Positions 17,878 to 25,893 of a stretch of DNA of 64,000 nt are shown piece by piece. Origin of the DNA: Ectothiorhodospira haloalkaliphila ATCC 51935 (lineage in GTDB: Bacteria > Pseudomonadota > Gammaproteobacteria > Ectothiorhodospirales > Ectothiorhodospiraceae); assembly GCF_000633935.1 (NCBI RefSeq), contig NZ_KK214996.1, positions 235,729 to 299,728 of the forward strand, read 5' to 3'. Below the pieces are notes generated by a model. The model worked only from the letters and a program-made list of their open reading frames with translations, was not told the origin of the DNA and ran no database searches. The stretch's first letter is position 1. The number at the start of each line of letters is the position of its first letter. The position numbers were made by a program, and so were the translations under genes.

Positions 17878-17955
17878 TTACACCCACACACAATAGGCCA
17901 GAATAACCCCGGCCAAGGCGAACAACCCGTAGGAAAACCCTCTGACAGCCTGCAT
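17878..17955 (-). CDS. Possible 25-residue single-helix membrane peptide
   Basis: Short open frame read as MQAVRGFSYGLFALAGVILAYCVWV: a short positively charged N-terminus and one hydrophobic helix, with an ideal GGGAGG site seven bases before the ATG. It lies on the same strand as, and about 630 bp upstream of, the LH alpha gene. A nine-base hairpin lies 56 bases past its stop. No known small subunit was recognised; small helices accompany antennae, cytochrome oxidases and K+ pumps, but none of those signatures match. Size makes chance occurrence possible, so this is a candidate only. Confidence 0.4.
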   Translation of the reverse strand: MQAVRGFSYGLFALAGVILAYCVWV

Positions 17956-18095
17956 GACGGAACCTCCCGTGACGTGAATTGGCAAGTGGAGACCCGATTC
18001 CACGGTTGGAAGGCGGGCCCACAAAGATGTGACCCCATCATAATACTTGAGTTCTACGGTAGGTCTTTATCGGCGACACGGGAACCCGGCCTGGC

Positions 18096-19115
18096 TTACC
18101 GCCAGGCACGAAGTTGGTCGACAATCACCTCAACGGCCGGCGGCACCTCATCCGTCAGGGGCATGCGCACCAGCAGGCCTCGATGGGAGGCCTGCAGGAT
18201 TTGCGGCTCAGGAGCCCCTTCAAAGTGCAACGAATTTACCGGCACGGCGCCGTCACCCACCGACTCACCGGTGGATGACCACCAGGCCTCGACCCGTTCA
18301 TCCAGGTCCTCGATTCCCAGATCCTCCGACAAGGCATCGATGCTGGCGCGCATCGCGGGTGTAGGCTCGGTGATCCGACCGCCAATCAAGTGCACAGGGA
18401 TCTCCTCCGGCCAGGTGCGCGCATTCAGATCACGCAAAAAGTCACTGCCCGGGCGTAGGTCAATCTTGGCGGCGCCGGTACCGTCGCGCAGGCCTGCCCA
18501 CAGGGAGAAGCGACCCTCCTGAATATCGGCGAACCACTCGCGCACCTCCAGCCAGGCACGCAGCCGGGCCCATTCCGAGCCCTGGTTGGGTGTTCCCACC
18601 ATGATGGCGCCCCCGACCCTGGGCCCGGCCACCGAAGCAGACTCGTCCTCCGGGTGGCGCCAGCGCGTGACGAAATCGCGGATGATCAGGCCGCCCATGC
18701 TATGACCGATCAGGACCACCGGACCCGACACCTCCAGTTCCTCCCAGTGCGCGGCCAGCAGGTCGGCGCTGTGATCAATGGCCTGATCGTTGGGATAACG
18801 AAACTCCCAGGTCACCCAATGCTGGGACAGCTCGGGCACCAGGTCGTCCCAGATTCCCCCGGGTTCGTCCAGGCCATGGATCAGTACCACCTCTGGGCCC
18901 GACTTGCCCTCCGGGCCGCCTCTGGGCACGAACCCCACCTGCTCGGGTGGCAGCGACATGGCCTCGGGAAACCAGGTCTCCAGTCGTTCCTGAGTCTCGA
19001 CCCGCAGATCCCGCTCCAACTCCGGATGGCGTTCCGACCAGAAGATCCACCCGGCCACCGCCGCCACGGCGAGCAGCCCCGGACCAAGCAGCAGAATCAG
19101 CACAAATCGGCGCAT
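18096..19115 (-). CDS. Membrane-anchored alpha/beta hydrolase (lipase-like)
   Basis: 339-residue protein with an N-terminal hydrophobic segment (residues 2-25) acting as signal anchor, then an alpha/beta hydrolase domain. VVLIHGLDEPGGIWDDL is the oxyanion-hole region, VLIGHSMGGLI holds the nucleophile Ser (about residue 139), and a late Asp and ASHRGLL carry the rest of the triad. The shape is like PGAP1 or triacylglycerol lipases. Start at 19115 has a CGGAGGT site six bases ahead; a GTG or ATG further upstream would precede the anchor with non-conserved residues. Likely periplasm-facing esterase or lipase; substrate unknown. Confidence 0.8.
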   Translation of the reverse strand: MRRFVLILLLGPGLLAVAAVAGWIFWSERHPELERDLRVETQERLETWFPEAMSLPPEQVGFVPRGGPEGKSGPEVVLIHGLDEPGGIWDDLVPELSQHWVTWEFRYPNDQAIDHSADLLAAHWEELEVSGPVVLIGHSMGGLIIRDFVTRWRHPEDESASVAGPRVGGAIMVGTPNQGSEWARLRAWLEVREWFADIQEGRFSLWAGLRDGTGAAKIDLRPGSDFLRDLNARTWPEEIPVHLIGGRITEPTPAMRASIDALSEDLGIEDLDERVEAWWSSTGESVGDGAVPVNSLHFEGAPEPQILQASHRGLLVRMPLTDEVPPAVEVIVDQLRAWR

Positions 19116-19351
19116 GAATACCTCCGGCCATGAGAAACGTATGAGCCATATCATTCTACAAGCCAAATCTCATGCATCACGGCGGTGAGCCAGTCCCGAT
19201 GATGAGAGGTCAAAAGGGTAACGTACCAGGCCGGCACCGAACATCCGACGGGGCAACCCGGACACATTGAAACTCGAGCCAATGGAATCAATCTAAAGTT
19301 GCACACATCACCAGTGCTTTCGGCGGGCGTTCCCGCCAAGGACCCAAAACG

Positions 19352-20035
19352 ATGATCACGATCCGTCCGGCGGAAGAAAGAGGACACACCCACATCGACT
19401 GGCTGGACAGTCGGCACAGCTTCTCATTCGGGGACTATTACGATCCGGAACAGATGGGGGTCTCGGCCCTGAGGGTGATCAACGACGATCGCGTGGCGCC
19501 CGGCGCCGGCTTCCCGCCCCATCCCCATCGGGACATGGAAATCATCACCTACATGCTTGAGGGGGCCATTGAGCATCGGGACAACACCGGCGGGCACTGC
19601 GTGCTCCGTACCGGTGAGGTGCAGGTGATGAGTGCCGGCAGAGGCATCGTCCACAGCGAGGTCAACGCCTCCAGCGAGGAGCCCCTGCACCTGCTGCAGA
19701 TCTGGATACTGCCCCACACAAAACGGGTGGCGCCGGGTTATGCACAGCGAGCCTTTCCAACCTCCCCGGGGCTGTGCCTGCTGGTCTCGCCCGACGGTGA
19801 TCAGGACTCACTCACCATCCACCAGGACGCTCGGCTCTTTCGCGCCACGCTGGAGAGTGCCCCCATCACCTATGAGCCCGACCGCCATCGCAATCAGTAC
19901 ATCCATGTGGCTCGAGGCAGCTTGACGGTGAACGGTGAAATACTGAACGAGGGCGATGCCGCTGTCATCCAGGATGAACTGGCCATTGTGCTGGAAAGCG
20001 AAGATGCCGAGGCGCTGCTGTTCGATCTGCCCTGA
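19352..20035 (+). CDS. Pirin-family bicupin protein
   Basis: 227-residue cupin protein. The metal site is visible in HPHRDMEIITYMLEGAIEHRDNTG, followed by LRTGEVQVMSAGRGIVHSE, giving three His and one Glu ligands in the N-terminal cupin; the C-terminal cupin (YIHVARGSLTVNGE) lacks them. Related proteins include YhhW, a quercetin dioxygenase, and pirin redox sensors, so catalytic and regulatory roles are both possible. AAGGA site is 8 bases before the ATG. The gene is divergent from the lipase, 236 bp away. Confidence 0.88.
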   Translation: MITIRPAEERGHTHIDWLDSRHSFSFGDYYDPEQMGVSALRVINDDRVAPGAGFPPHPHRDMEIITYMLEGAIEHRDNTGGHCVLRTGEVQVMSAGRGIVHSEVNASSEEPLHLLQIWILPHTKRVAPGYAQRAFPTSPGLCLLVSPDGDQDSLTIHQDARLFRATLESAPITYEPDRHRNQYIHVARGSLTVNGEILNEGDAAVIQDELAIVLESEDAEALLFDLP

Positions 20036-20042
20036 AAGGTCT

Positions 20043-20070
20043 TTGGGCCTGTGTTCCCTCGCACTATAAT
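20043..20070 (+). promoter_or_regulatory. Promoter just ahead of gspN-like gene
   Basis: TATAAT (20065-20070) lies six bases before the ATG at 20077, with TTGGGC (20043-20048) at 16-base spacing. If used, transcription would begin at or next to the start codon, giving a leaderless or nearly leaderless mRNA. Confidence 0.5.
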
Positions 20071-20076
20071 GGCGTG

Positions 20077-20874
20077 ATGCGCCGACTCTTCCTGTTCTTC
20101 CTCATCGCCCTTTTCCTGCTGGCCCTGCTGCTGACCTCAGCGGCCTGGGTGCTGGCACAAACTCCCATGACCACCTTGCAGGAGGCTGCCAACCGGCACC
20201 TGCCGGTGCCGGCCGCCCTGGCCAGGATGGATGTGGAGGGGTCTTTGGGTCGCGGACAGGTCAGGCAAGTGAACCTGCCGCCAGTCGCCGGTGTGGACCT
20301 GGGACCGACCGATATTCAATGGGAACTGCGCCCCATGCAGGCGATCACAGGGCGCATGGTGGCAGATGTCGAGGCCACCACGGCGGACGGTCGGTTCCAG
20401 GGAGTCGCCAGCCGCGGCGTTTCGGGTTGGCGTGTTGCCGACGGTCGTGGCCACATGCCCGCTGCCACCCTGGGGCGGATGCTGCAGGGTGCAGGCCTGA
20501 ATGATGCCGGGCTGGGCGGCACCCTGTCACTGGATCTGCATCGGCTCGACATGACCGACGAGGGGGAGATTCGATCCGCCAGTGGCCGGTTCCACTGGCG
20601 CAATGCCGTCATCCAGGCAGACCAATCCGTCCCGTTGGGAGATCTGAGCGGCGACTTCACCGCCAAGGGGAATGAGTTCAGCGGGGCATTCACCGACCAG
20701 GGGGGGCCACTGGCCCTGCAAGGGAAAGTCGCCGGCCACCTGACCCAGGGCCGCGTGCGTCTTGATGCCACGGCCTCTCCCCGAGACCCTGACGATCCGG
20801 CGCTGGCACAGGCCCTTTCGGAAGTGGGGGAACGGCGCGGCAACGACTACGAGATCCGCCTGCAAAGACCGTGA
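20077..20874 (+). CDS. gspN: Type II secretion protein N-like (GspN)
   Basis: 265-residue protein with one N-terminal membrane anchor (residues 4-28) and a periplasmic domain, the GspN topology. Segments such as GRVRQVNLPP-like LGRGQVRQVNLPP, DIQWELRPMQAITGRM and GGTLSLDLHRLDM match the beta-rich fold of GspN and of AsmA-like proteins. GspN is an accessory inner-membrane part of type II secretion in some gammaproteobacteria; none of the other gsp genes are here, so the gene is an orphan. ATG at 20077 directly follows a TATAAT box, while a GTG just before it is an alternative. GspN identity is probable rather than certain. Confidence 0.7.
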   Translation: MRRLFLFFLIALFLLALLLTSAAWVLAQTPMTTLQEAANRHLPVPAALARMDVEGSLGRGQVRQVNLPPVAGVDLGPTDIQWELRPMQAITGRMVADVEATTADGRFQGVASRGVSGWRVADGRGHMPAATLGRMLQGAGLNDAGLGGTLSLDLHRLDMTDEGEIRSASGRFHWRNAVIQADQSVPLGDLSGDFTAKGNEFSGAFTDQGGPLALQGKVAGHLTQGRVRLDATASPRDPDDPALAQALSEVGERRGNDYEIRLQRP

Positions 20875-20940
20875 GCCTCGAGAGGTTCTGCAGCGTGCTA
20901 TGGTTGGAGCGTGCCGGCGAGCAACTGAAGGAGAGACTTC

Positions 20941-21288
20941 ATGGAACAATCCGCCACCACTTCCCTGCTCATCGCCATCGTCACCGACGATGTGTCGGAC
21001 AAGGCGCTGGACATCGCCGATCGTTCCGGTATCTCGGGGGCCACGATGGTACCCGCCAGTGGCATCGGGTCGCCCCCCATCAAGACCTTTTTCGGCCTGA
21101 CCTTTCAAAGCGCGATGACCCTCATGTTCTGGATCGCCGATACGGAGGTCGCCAATCGCACCGCCCTGCAACTGCGCGACGAGCTCAATCTGGACTCCCC
21201 CCGTCAGGGCCTGGCGTTGACGCTCCCCGTGGATCAACTCTACGGGCTGAACATCAATCAGACGCAAACCCCGCCTACGCCTCCATGA
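20941..21288 (+). CDS. PII-like (GlnB-superfamily) signalling protein
   Basis: 115-residue protein of the small ferredoxin-like PII fold. The segment SGISGATMVPASGIGSP corresponds to the PII strand-turn with the Gly-rich loop, and LTFQSAMTLMFWIAD to the central strand. There is no Tyr in a canonical T-loop for uridylylation, so it is a PII-like protein rather than GlnB or GlnK. Members of this group bind nucleotides or other ligands and regulate membrane transporters or enzymes encoded nearby; no transporter is next to it here. An AAGGAGAG site precedes the ATG. Confidence 0.65.
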   Translation: MEQSATTSLLIAIVTDDVSDKALDIADRSGISGATMVPASGIGSPPIKTFFGLTFQSAMTLMFWIADTEVANRTALQLRDELNLDSPRQGLALTLPVDQLYGLNINQTQTPPTPP

Positions 21289-21366
21289 CGGCGCCCTTGT
21301 CAGTTGTCGACGCGTGGTTTTTGGTCCCCCCCACAAACTCTTTTGATTCAAGAAGATGAAAAAAGG

Positions 21367-21394
21367 TTGACAGTGGCGCGCGGGTCTGTAGAAT
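21367..21394 (+). promoter_or_regulatory. Promoter of tRNA-Gly
   Basis: TTGACA (21367-21372) and TAGAAT (21389-21394) with a 16-base spacer, ending 17 bases before the tRNA. Near-consensus sigma-70 promoter. Confidence 0.8.
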
Positions 21395-21411
21395 ACGCAC
21401 CCATCAGCGAC

Positions 21412-21487
<76 letters not shown>

Positions 21488-21498
21488 AAGTTTTCCAG

Positions 21499-21523
21499 AA
21501 CCTCGGCGCTGCCGGGGTTTTTT
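21499..21523 (+). terminator. Rho-independent terminator after tRNA-Gly
   Basis: Nine-base stem with one G-T pair and a three-base loop, followed by six T. It separates tRNA-Gly from tRNA-Cys, so the two are not simply one long transcript. Confidence 0.8.
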
Positions 21524-21564
21524 GTTTGACCATCGGGGATGCTGTACTTCCCCGATCGTTCAAA

Positions 21565-21638
21565 GGCTGGGTGGCAGAGTGGTTATGCAGCGGCCTGCAA
21601 AGCCGTGTACGCCGGTTCGATTCCGACCCCAGCCTCCA
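21565..21638 (+). tRNA. tRNA-Cys (anticodon GCA)
   Basis: 74-nt cloverleaf: acceptor GGCTGGG pairs with CCCAGCC, short variable region, anticodon GCA in CTGCAAA, T-loop TTCGATT, discriminator T and encoded CCA. A strong terminator follows. Confidence 0.95.
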
Positions 21639-21645
21639 TATTCAC

Positions 21646-21683
21646 AAAAAGCCCGACGATCCCTTGGGGTCGTCGGGCTTTTT
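21646..21683 (+). terminator. Rho-independent terminator after tRNA-Cys
   Basis: Long stem of fourteen or more pairs, beginning with five A and ending with five T, so it can act in both directions. Confidence 0.9.
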
Positions 21684-21815
21684 GTTTGGGCGCCAGCCGG
21701 CCGTGAAAAATGTGACCAAAGGCTCTGCCTTTTGCCAGACAGCGGGCATACAATTCATTTGCCCTGAAACCCATTTCCTGAATCGTCGGTGGATGAGCCG
21801 ATCAAGGAGATCATC

Positions 21816-22124
21816 ATGATATATCGCAAATTACTTCCGGCTGTCGCCACGGCCATGGTCACCGCCCTGCCCTTTGCCATCCTGGTGGGCTGCTCCGACC
21901 CCGGTCCGGCGGAAGAGGCCGGCGAGTCCGTGGACGAAACCATGGAAGAAGCTCAGGATCAGTTCGACGATGCGGTGGATGCTGTGCAGGATGCCGCTGA
22001 TGAGGCCGCCGAGGCTGTTAGCGACATGGTGGACGAGCCCGGCCCGGCCGAAGAGGCTGGGCGCGAGGTGGATGACGCCATCGAGGAAGTGGAAGAGGCT
22101 GGCGAAAAATTGATGGAAGACTGA
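21816..22124 (+). CDS. Small acidic lipoprotein with internal repeat
   Basis: 102-residue protein with a lipoprotein signal peptide; the lipobox is ILVGC with the lipidated Cys at residue 26. The mature part is almost entirely Glu, Asp, Ala and Val, predicted helical and strongly negative, and holds two copies of PGPAEEAG (after the Cys and near residue 78), each followed by a helix of acidic heptad-like spacing. Alkaliphiles and halophiles often carry such acidic envelope proteins, but no function is known. An AAGGAG site lies eight bases before the ATG at 21816; upstream in-frame codons lack signal character. Confidence 0.75.
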   Translation: MIYRKLLPAVATAMVTALPFAILVGCSDPGPAEEAGESVDETMEEAQDQFDDAVDAVQDAADEAAEAVSDMVDEPGPAEEAGREVDDAIEEVEEAGEKLMED

Positions 22125-22186
22125 TACCGTTCGTCGGCCATATCGTGGGGGGTACTCCGGTATCCCCCATTTGGATCGTGCTGCGC

Positions 22187-22215
22187 GTCACACATTTTTT
22201 TTGATCGTTTACAAT
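22187..22215 (+). promoter_or_regulatory. Candidate promoter of histidine kinase gene
   Basis: GTCACA (22187-22192) and TACAAT (22210-22215), 17 bases apart, ending about 40 bases before the GTG start at 22254. Confidence 0.4.
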
Positions 22216-22253
22216 CCCACGGCTGTTCTACTTTCCTTTCGCGGGAGTGTGCT

Positions 22254-23183
22254 GTGGTCGAAATTACCAGGGCCTTGAATCTGAACGCAGAGCAGGAAGC
22301 CCTGATCGACATGCACAGTTTTTTGAATGTGCTCAACGTATTGGCCTGCGAAATGGATCTCATGGCCTACGGCCTGGGGGACTCCCCGCCCCTTCAGGAA
22401 GCCCTCGCGCTGGTCCATGCGTTCGCCGACGCCCTGCAGACCCCGGAGCAAGCGGCTTCGTGGTTGGCCGACCCACAGTCTCTGCAAACCCGCATCCACG
22501 CCCTCCTCAGCCAGGCCCTGGAAGGTGTCGCCCTGGATGAGGAATTGCATGCGTCCACTGACAATATAGAATCCATCCTGGCGGTCCTTGGCACTCGCGT
22601 GCGCGAACTCGAGGCCCGCTCAGGGGCTCCACTGGGCTGGGCCTGGCTGGAAGTCGCCCCATTACGGTCAGACTTCTGGCAACTGCTGCTCGCCATCGAA
22701 AAGAACAGCAAGGGACGCTATCGCATCACTCAGAACATCGCCGAGCAACAGCCGGACGATTACCTGATCAAGGTGGACATTGATAGCCTGGAGGGCGACC
22801 ACCTTTATGTGCCCGCCATCTTTCAGGATGTGATGCGTGACCTGTTGGCCAACGCCCGCAAATACACGTCACCCGGCGGACGTATCCTGGCCGGGCTGAA
22901 GGAAACAGAGCGCGAAATCCGTTTCGTGGTGGACGACACGGGCATGGGCATTCCTCCCCACCAGATCGAGGGTATCGTGGAGTTCGGCGTACGTGGTGAA
23001 AACGTCCGTGACAGACCCACGCGGGGCGGTGGCTTCGGCCTCACCAAAGCCTATTGGGTGGTGCGCCATTGCAATGGGCGCATGTGGATCCACTCCGACC
23101 TGGGAGTCGGCACCTGCATCGAGATCATCCTGCCCCGACCCAGGCCTCAGACTGCCCCACCCCAGCCAACCCCTGCTGCTTGA
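22254..23183 (+). CDS. Sensor-less histidine kinase-like protein
   Basis: 309 residues starting at a GTG. A helix with DMHSFLNVLNVL (His about residue 21) looks like a phospho-acceptor helix, and the C-terminal half is a GHKL ATPase domain: N-box DLLANARKYTSPGG, G1 box VDDTGMGIP and G2 box RGGGFGLTKA. There is no transmembrane segment, PAS domain or receiver, so input must come through another protein or the N-terminal helices. No response regulator is adjacent. The tail is Pro-rich. Kinase fold is secure; partner and signal are unknown. Confidence 0.78.
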   Translation: MVEITRALNLNAEQEALIDMHSFLNVLNVLACEMDLMAYGLGDSPPLQEALALVHAFADALQTPEQAASWLADPQSLQTRIHALLSQALEGVALDEELHASTDNIESILAVLGTRVRELEARSGAPLGWAWLEVAPLRSDFWQLLLAIEKNSKGRYRITQNIAEQQPDDYLIKVDIDSLEGDHLYVPAIFQDVMRDLLANARKYTSPGGRILAGLKETEREIRFVVDDTGMGIPPHQIEGIVEFGVRGENVRDRPTRGGGFGLTKAYWVVRHCNGRMWIHSDLGVGTCIEIILPRPRPQTAPPQPTPAA

Positions 23184-23204
23184 ACATGAACCCCGAAGGG
23201 AGGA

Positions 23205-24188
23205 TCAGCGGTTCACGTCGATGACGGTACGACCGCGTACCTGGCCCGCCAGGATCTTCTCTGCCAGGGGAATCACGTCACCCAGACCCACGTCGCTGGT
23301 CATGGCCTCCAGCTTGTCAGTGTCCAATTCCGTGGCCAGACACTCCCAGGCCTCCAGGCGACGCTCCATGGGCGCATAGACGCTATCCACGCCCAGCAGA
23401 TTCACGCCACGCAGGATGAACGGGGCCACGGTAGTGGGCAGATCCATTCCCTGGGCCAGACCGCAGGCGGCCACGCTGCCCCCGTACTGGGTGGTGGAAA
23501 GTACATTGGCCAGGGTCTGGCTTCCCACTGTATCCACCGCCGCCGCCCAGCGGGTCTTCCCCAGCGGCTTCCCGCGGCCTGAGAGTTCATCCCGGTGGAT
23601 CACGTCAGACGCCCCCAGGGCCTTGAGGTGATCCGTCTCTTCGGTGCGACCGGTGGATGCCACCACGTTGAAGCCGCGGCCTGCCAGTAGTGCCACTGCC
23701 ACGCTGCCCACACCGCCATTGGCACCGGTCACCAGCACATCCCCCTTGTCCGGCGTGACGCCCTGGCGCACCAGCGCCAGCACGCAGAGCATGGCGGTGT
23801 AACCGGCGGTCCCCACGGCCATGGCCCAGCGCAGGGACAACGCAGAGGGCAGCGGCACCAGCCATTCGCCCTTCACCCGGGCCTTCTGACTCATGCCACC
23901 GGGATGCCCCTCGCCAACCCCCCAGCCATTGAGGATCACCTCGTCACCGGGCTTGAAGTCCGGATGATCACTGGATTCCACGGTCCCGGAAAAATCGACC
24001 CCCGGCACCATGGGGTATTTCCTCACCACGGGTGCCTTGCCGGTGATGGCCAGGCCATCCTTGTAGTTCAGGGTGGAATAGGCCACCCGCACGGTCACAT
24101 CTCCGTCGGGCAAGTCGGCATCCGTCAGAGACTCGATACCGGCAGTGACCTCCTCATCGTTCTTGTGCAACACAATGGCTTGATGCAT
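23205..24188 (-). CDS. acuI: Acrylyl-CoA reductase-type quinone oxidoreductase (AcuI/YhdH)
   Basis: NADPH-dependent medium-chain reductase of 327 residues. Typical marks are [23 protein letters not shown] at the N-terminus, the Rossmann motif [15 protein letters not shown], and the YhdH/AcuI-specific [20 protein letters not shown]. AcuI converts acrylyl-CoA to propionyl-CoA, used in 3-hydroxypropionate and DMSP breakdown in purple bacteria; YhdH acts on related enoyl compounds. No zinc ligands are seen, as expected. It is divergent from the GNAT gene; the ribosome site GGAG is somewhat far from the ATG. Confidence 0.88.
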   Translation of the reverse strand: MHQAIVLHKNDEEVTAGIESLTDADLPDGDVTVRVAYSTLNYKDGLAITGKAPVVRKYPMVPGVDFSGTVESSDHPDFKPGDEVILNGWGVGEGHPGGMSQKARVKGEWLVPLPSALSLRWAMAVGTAGYTAMLCVLALVRQGVTPDKGDVLVTGANGGVGSVAVALLAGRGFNVVASTGRTEETDHLKALGASDVIHRDELSGRGKPLGKTRWAAAVDTVGSQTLANVLSTTQYGGSVAACGLAQGMDLPTTVAPFILRGVNLLGVDSVYAPMERRLEAWECLATELDTDKLEAMTSDVGLGDVIPLAEKILAGQVRGRTVIDVNR

Positions 24189-24292
24189 GGCGATTCATTC
24201 TCCGAGGCTGCGGGTGTGCGAAGCGGGGCATTGAACCCTGCGTGTCAGCTTGCCAGACTGTCCCGATGTGAAACACCCCTGAGGCCTTCCCC

Positions 24293-24895
24293 ATGACCCA
24301 GCCCCCGCGCCTGGAACGCGTACCCGGCCCCAAGGCAGAGCCCTATCTGGGATCGCTGGCAAGACTGCGTATACGGGTATTCAGGGATTTTCCCTACCTT
24401 TATGACGGCGATGCCGCCTACGAGACCGAATACCTTGCAACCTACTTCAGTTGTGCCGAGAGCGTGGTGATCCTCGCCCGGGACGGTGATCAGATCGTCG
24501 GGGCCTCCACCGCCCTGCCGCTGGAATATGAGACCGACAACGTGATTGCGCCCTTCCGACAGCGTGGCATGGCACCGGAGCGGGTATTCTACCTGGGCGA
24601 ATCTGTGCTGCTGCCGGAATATCGCGGCCAGGGCGTGGGGGTGCGATTCTTCCAGGAGCGCGAGGCCCATGCCCATAGTCTGGGCCGTTTCGATCGGGCG
24701 GCGTTCTGCGCCGTACAGCGCCCGGCAGACCATCCGCAGCGGCCCGCGCACTACGTTCCACTGGATAGCTTCTGGGAGAAACGCGGCTACCGCAAGGATC
24801 CGGAGCTGGTGGCCCATTTTTCCTGGAAGGACCTGGACGAAGCCGAAGAGACCACCAAGCCCATGACCTTCTGGGTGAAGGAACTGAGACGCTGA
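24293..24895 (+). CDS. GNAT-family N-acetyltransferase
   Basis: 200-residue GNAT protein. The acetyl-CoA loop is visible as LPEYRGQGVGVRFFQEREAHA, preceded by the strand FYLGESVLL. The C-terminal region has YVPLDSFWEKRGYRKD, a common GNAT core where an aromatic residue closes the active site. The substrate is unknown. It lies 55 bp ahead of the MoxR-DUF58-TgpA operon on the same strand; whether they share a transcript is uncertain. Confidence 0.8.
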   Translation: MTQPPRLERVPGPKAEPYLGSLARLRIRVFRDFPYLYDGDAAYETEYLATYFSCAESVVILARDGDQIVGASTALPLEYETDNVIAPFRQRGMAPERVFYLGESVLLPEYRGQGVGVRFFQEREAHAHSLGRFDRAAFCAVQRPADHPQRPAHYVPLDSFWEKRGYRKDPELVAHFSWKDLDEAEETTKPMTFWVKELRR

Positions 24896-24950
24896 TACCG
24901 CGTCCTCACCGCAGAGCACTTGATGAAGACGCCATGAGGAAGGACACACA

Positions 24951-25892
24951 GTGACCGACCACCAAACACAAACGGACCTGGCGCAGCGCATCGACGCCGT
25001 TCTGGATCAACTCAACACGGTCATCTACGGCAAGGCCACCCCCGTGCGCCTGTCCCTGGCCTGCCTGCTGGCCCGTGGGCACCTGCTGGTGGAAGACTTG
25101 CCCGGCGTGGGCAAGACCACCCTGGCCCATGGCCTGGCCCGCACCCTGGGGCTGCAGTTCCAGCGGATCCAGTTCACCAGCGATCTGCTGCCGGCAGATA
25201 TCCTGGGGGTGTCCATGTTCAGCAGCGAGCGCCAGCGGTTCGAGTTTCACCCTGGCCCGGTGTTCTCCCAACTGATCCTCGCCGACGAGATCAACCGGGC
25301 CACGCCCAAGTCACAAAGCGCCCTGCTGGAGGCCATGGAGGAACAGCAGGTCACTGTGGAAGGGGTGACGCGGCGTTTGCCGGAACCCTTTTTCGTCATC
25401 GCCACACAGAACCCCCAGGAGCAGATCGGCACGTTCCCCCTGCCCGAGTCCCAGATGGATCGGTTCCTCATGCGGATTCATGTGGGCTATCCCGATGCCC
25501 GGGCGGAGCGGGCCCTGCTGAGGGGGCGGGACCGGCGCGAACTGCTGGAAGAGTTGCCGGCGCAACTGGAAGACGGCCAACTGGTGCAACTTCAGGAACA
25601 GGTGACGCAGGTTCACGTCTCCGACGCCCTGCTGGATTACGTCCAGGCCCTGATCGCCCATTCCCGTCAACCAGGCCTTTACCAAATGGGTCTATCCCCG
25701 AGGGCGGGCCTGGCACTGATGAGGGCCTGTCAGGCCTGGGCGCTGGTGAATCACCGGGACCATGTTGTGCCTGAGGACGTGCAGGCCATCCTGCCCTCGG
25801 TGGCCGGACACCGGCTGCGCCTAGTGGAATCCCCCACCATGGCCCCGGCGCAGGTGATACAGGGCCTGATCGAGGCGGTTCCGGTACCCTGA
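24951..25892 (+). CDS. MoxR-type AAA+ ATPase
   Basis: 313-residue AAA+ chaperone-like ATPase starting at GTG after an AGGAAGG site. Walker A is GVGKTTLAHG, Walker B LADEINRA, and sensor regions ATQNP and FPLPESQMDRFL are present. MoxR proteins remodel or activate partners encoded beside them; here a DUF58 protein starts one base after its stop and a TgpA-like transglutaminase follows, the standard MoxR-DUF58-TgpA set found in many proteobacteria. Its target is thus probably in the envelope. Confidence 0.9.
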   Translation: MTDHQTQTDLAQRIDAVLDQLNTVIYGKATPVRLSLACLLARGHLLVEDLPGVGKTTLAHGLARTLGLQFQRIQFTSDLLPADILGVSMFSSERQRFEFHPGPVFSQLILADEINRATPKSQSALLEAMEEQQVTVEGVTRRLPEPFFVIATQNPQEQIGTFPLPESQMDRFLMRIHVGYPDARAERALLRGRDRRELLEELPAQLEDGQLVQLQEQVTQVHVSDALLDYVQALIAHSRQPGLYQMGLSPRAGLALMRACQAWALVNHRDHVVPEDVQAILPSVAGHRLRLVESPTMAPAQVIQGLIEAVPVP

Positions 25893-25893
25893 C

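Noticed and set aside
17604-17906. 100-codon plus-strand frame in the LH leader
   Set aside because: No ribosome site, mixed low-complexity content and it spans a poly-G run; not protein-like.
20941-21288. Calling the PII-like gene glnB/glnK
   Set aside because: No uridylylation Tyr in a recognisable T-loop and sequence is distant from canonical PII.
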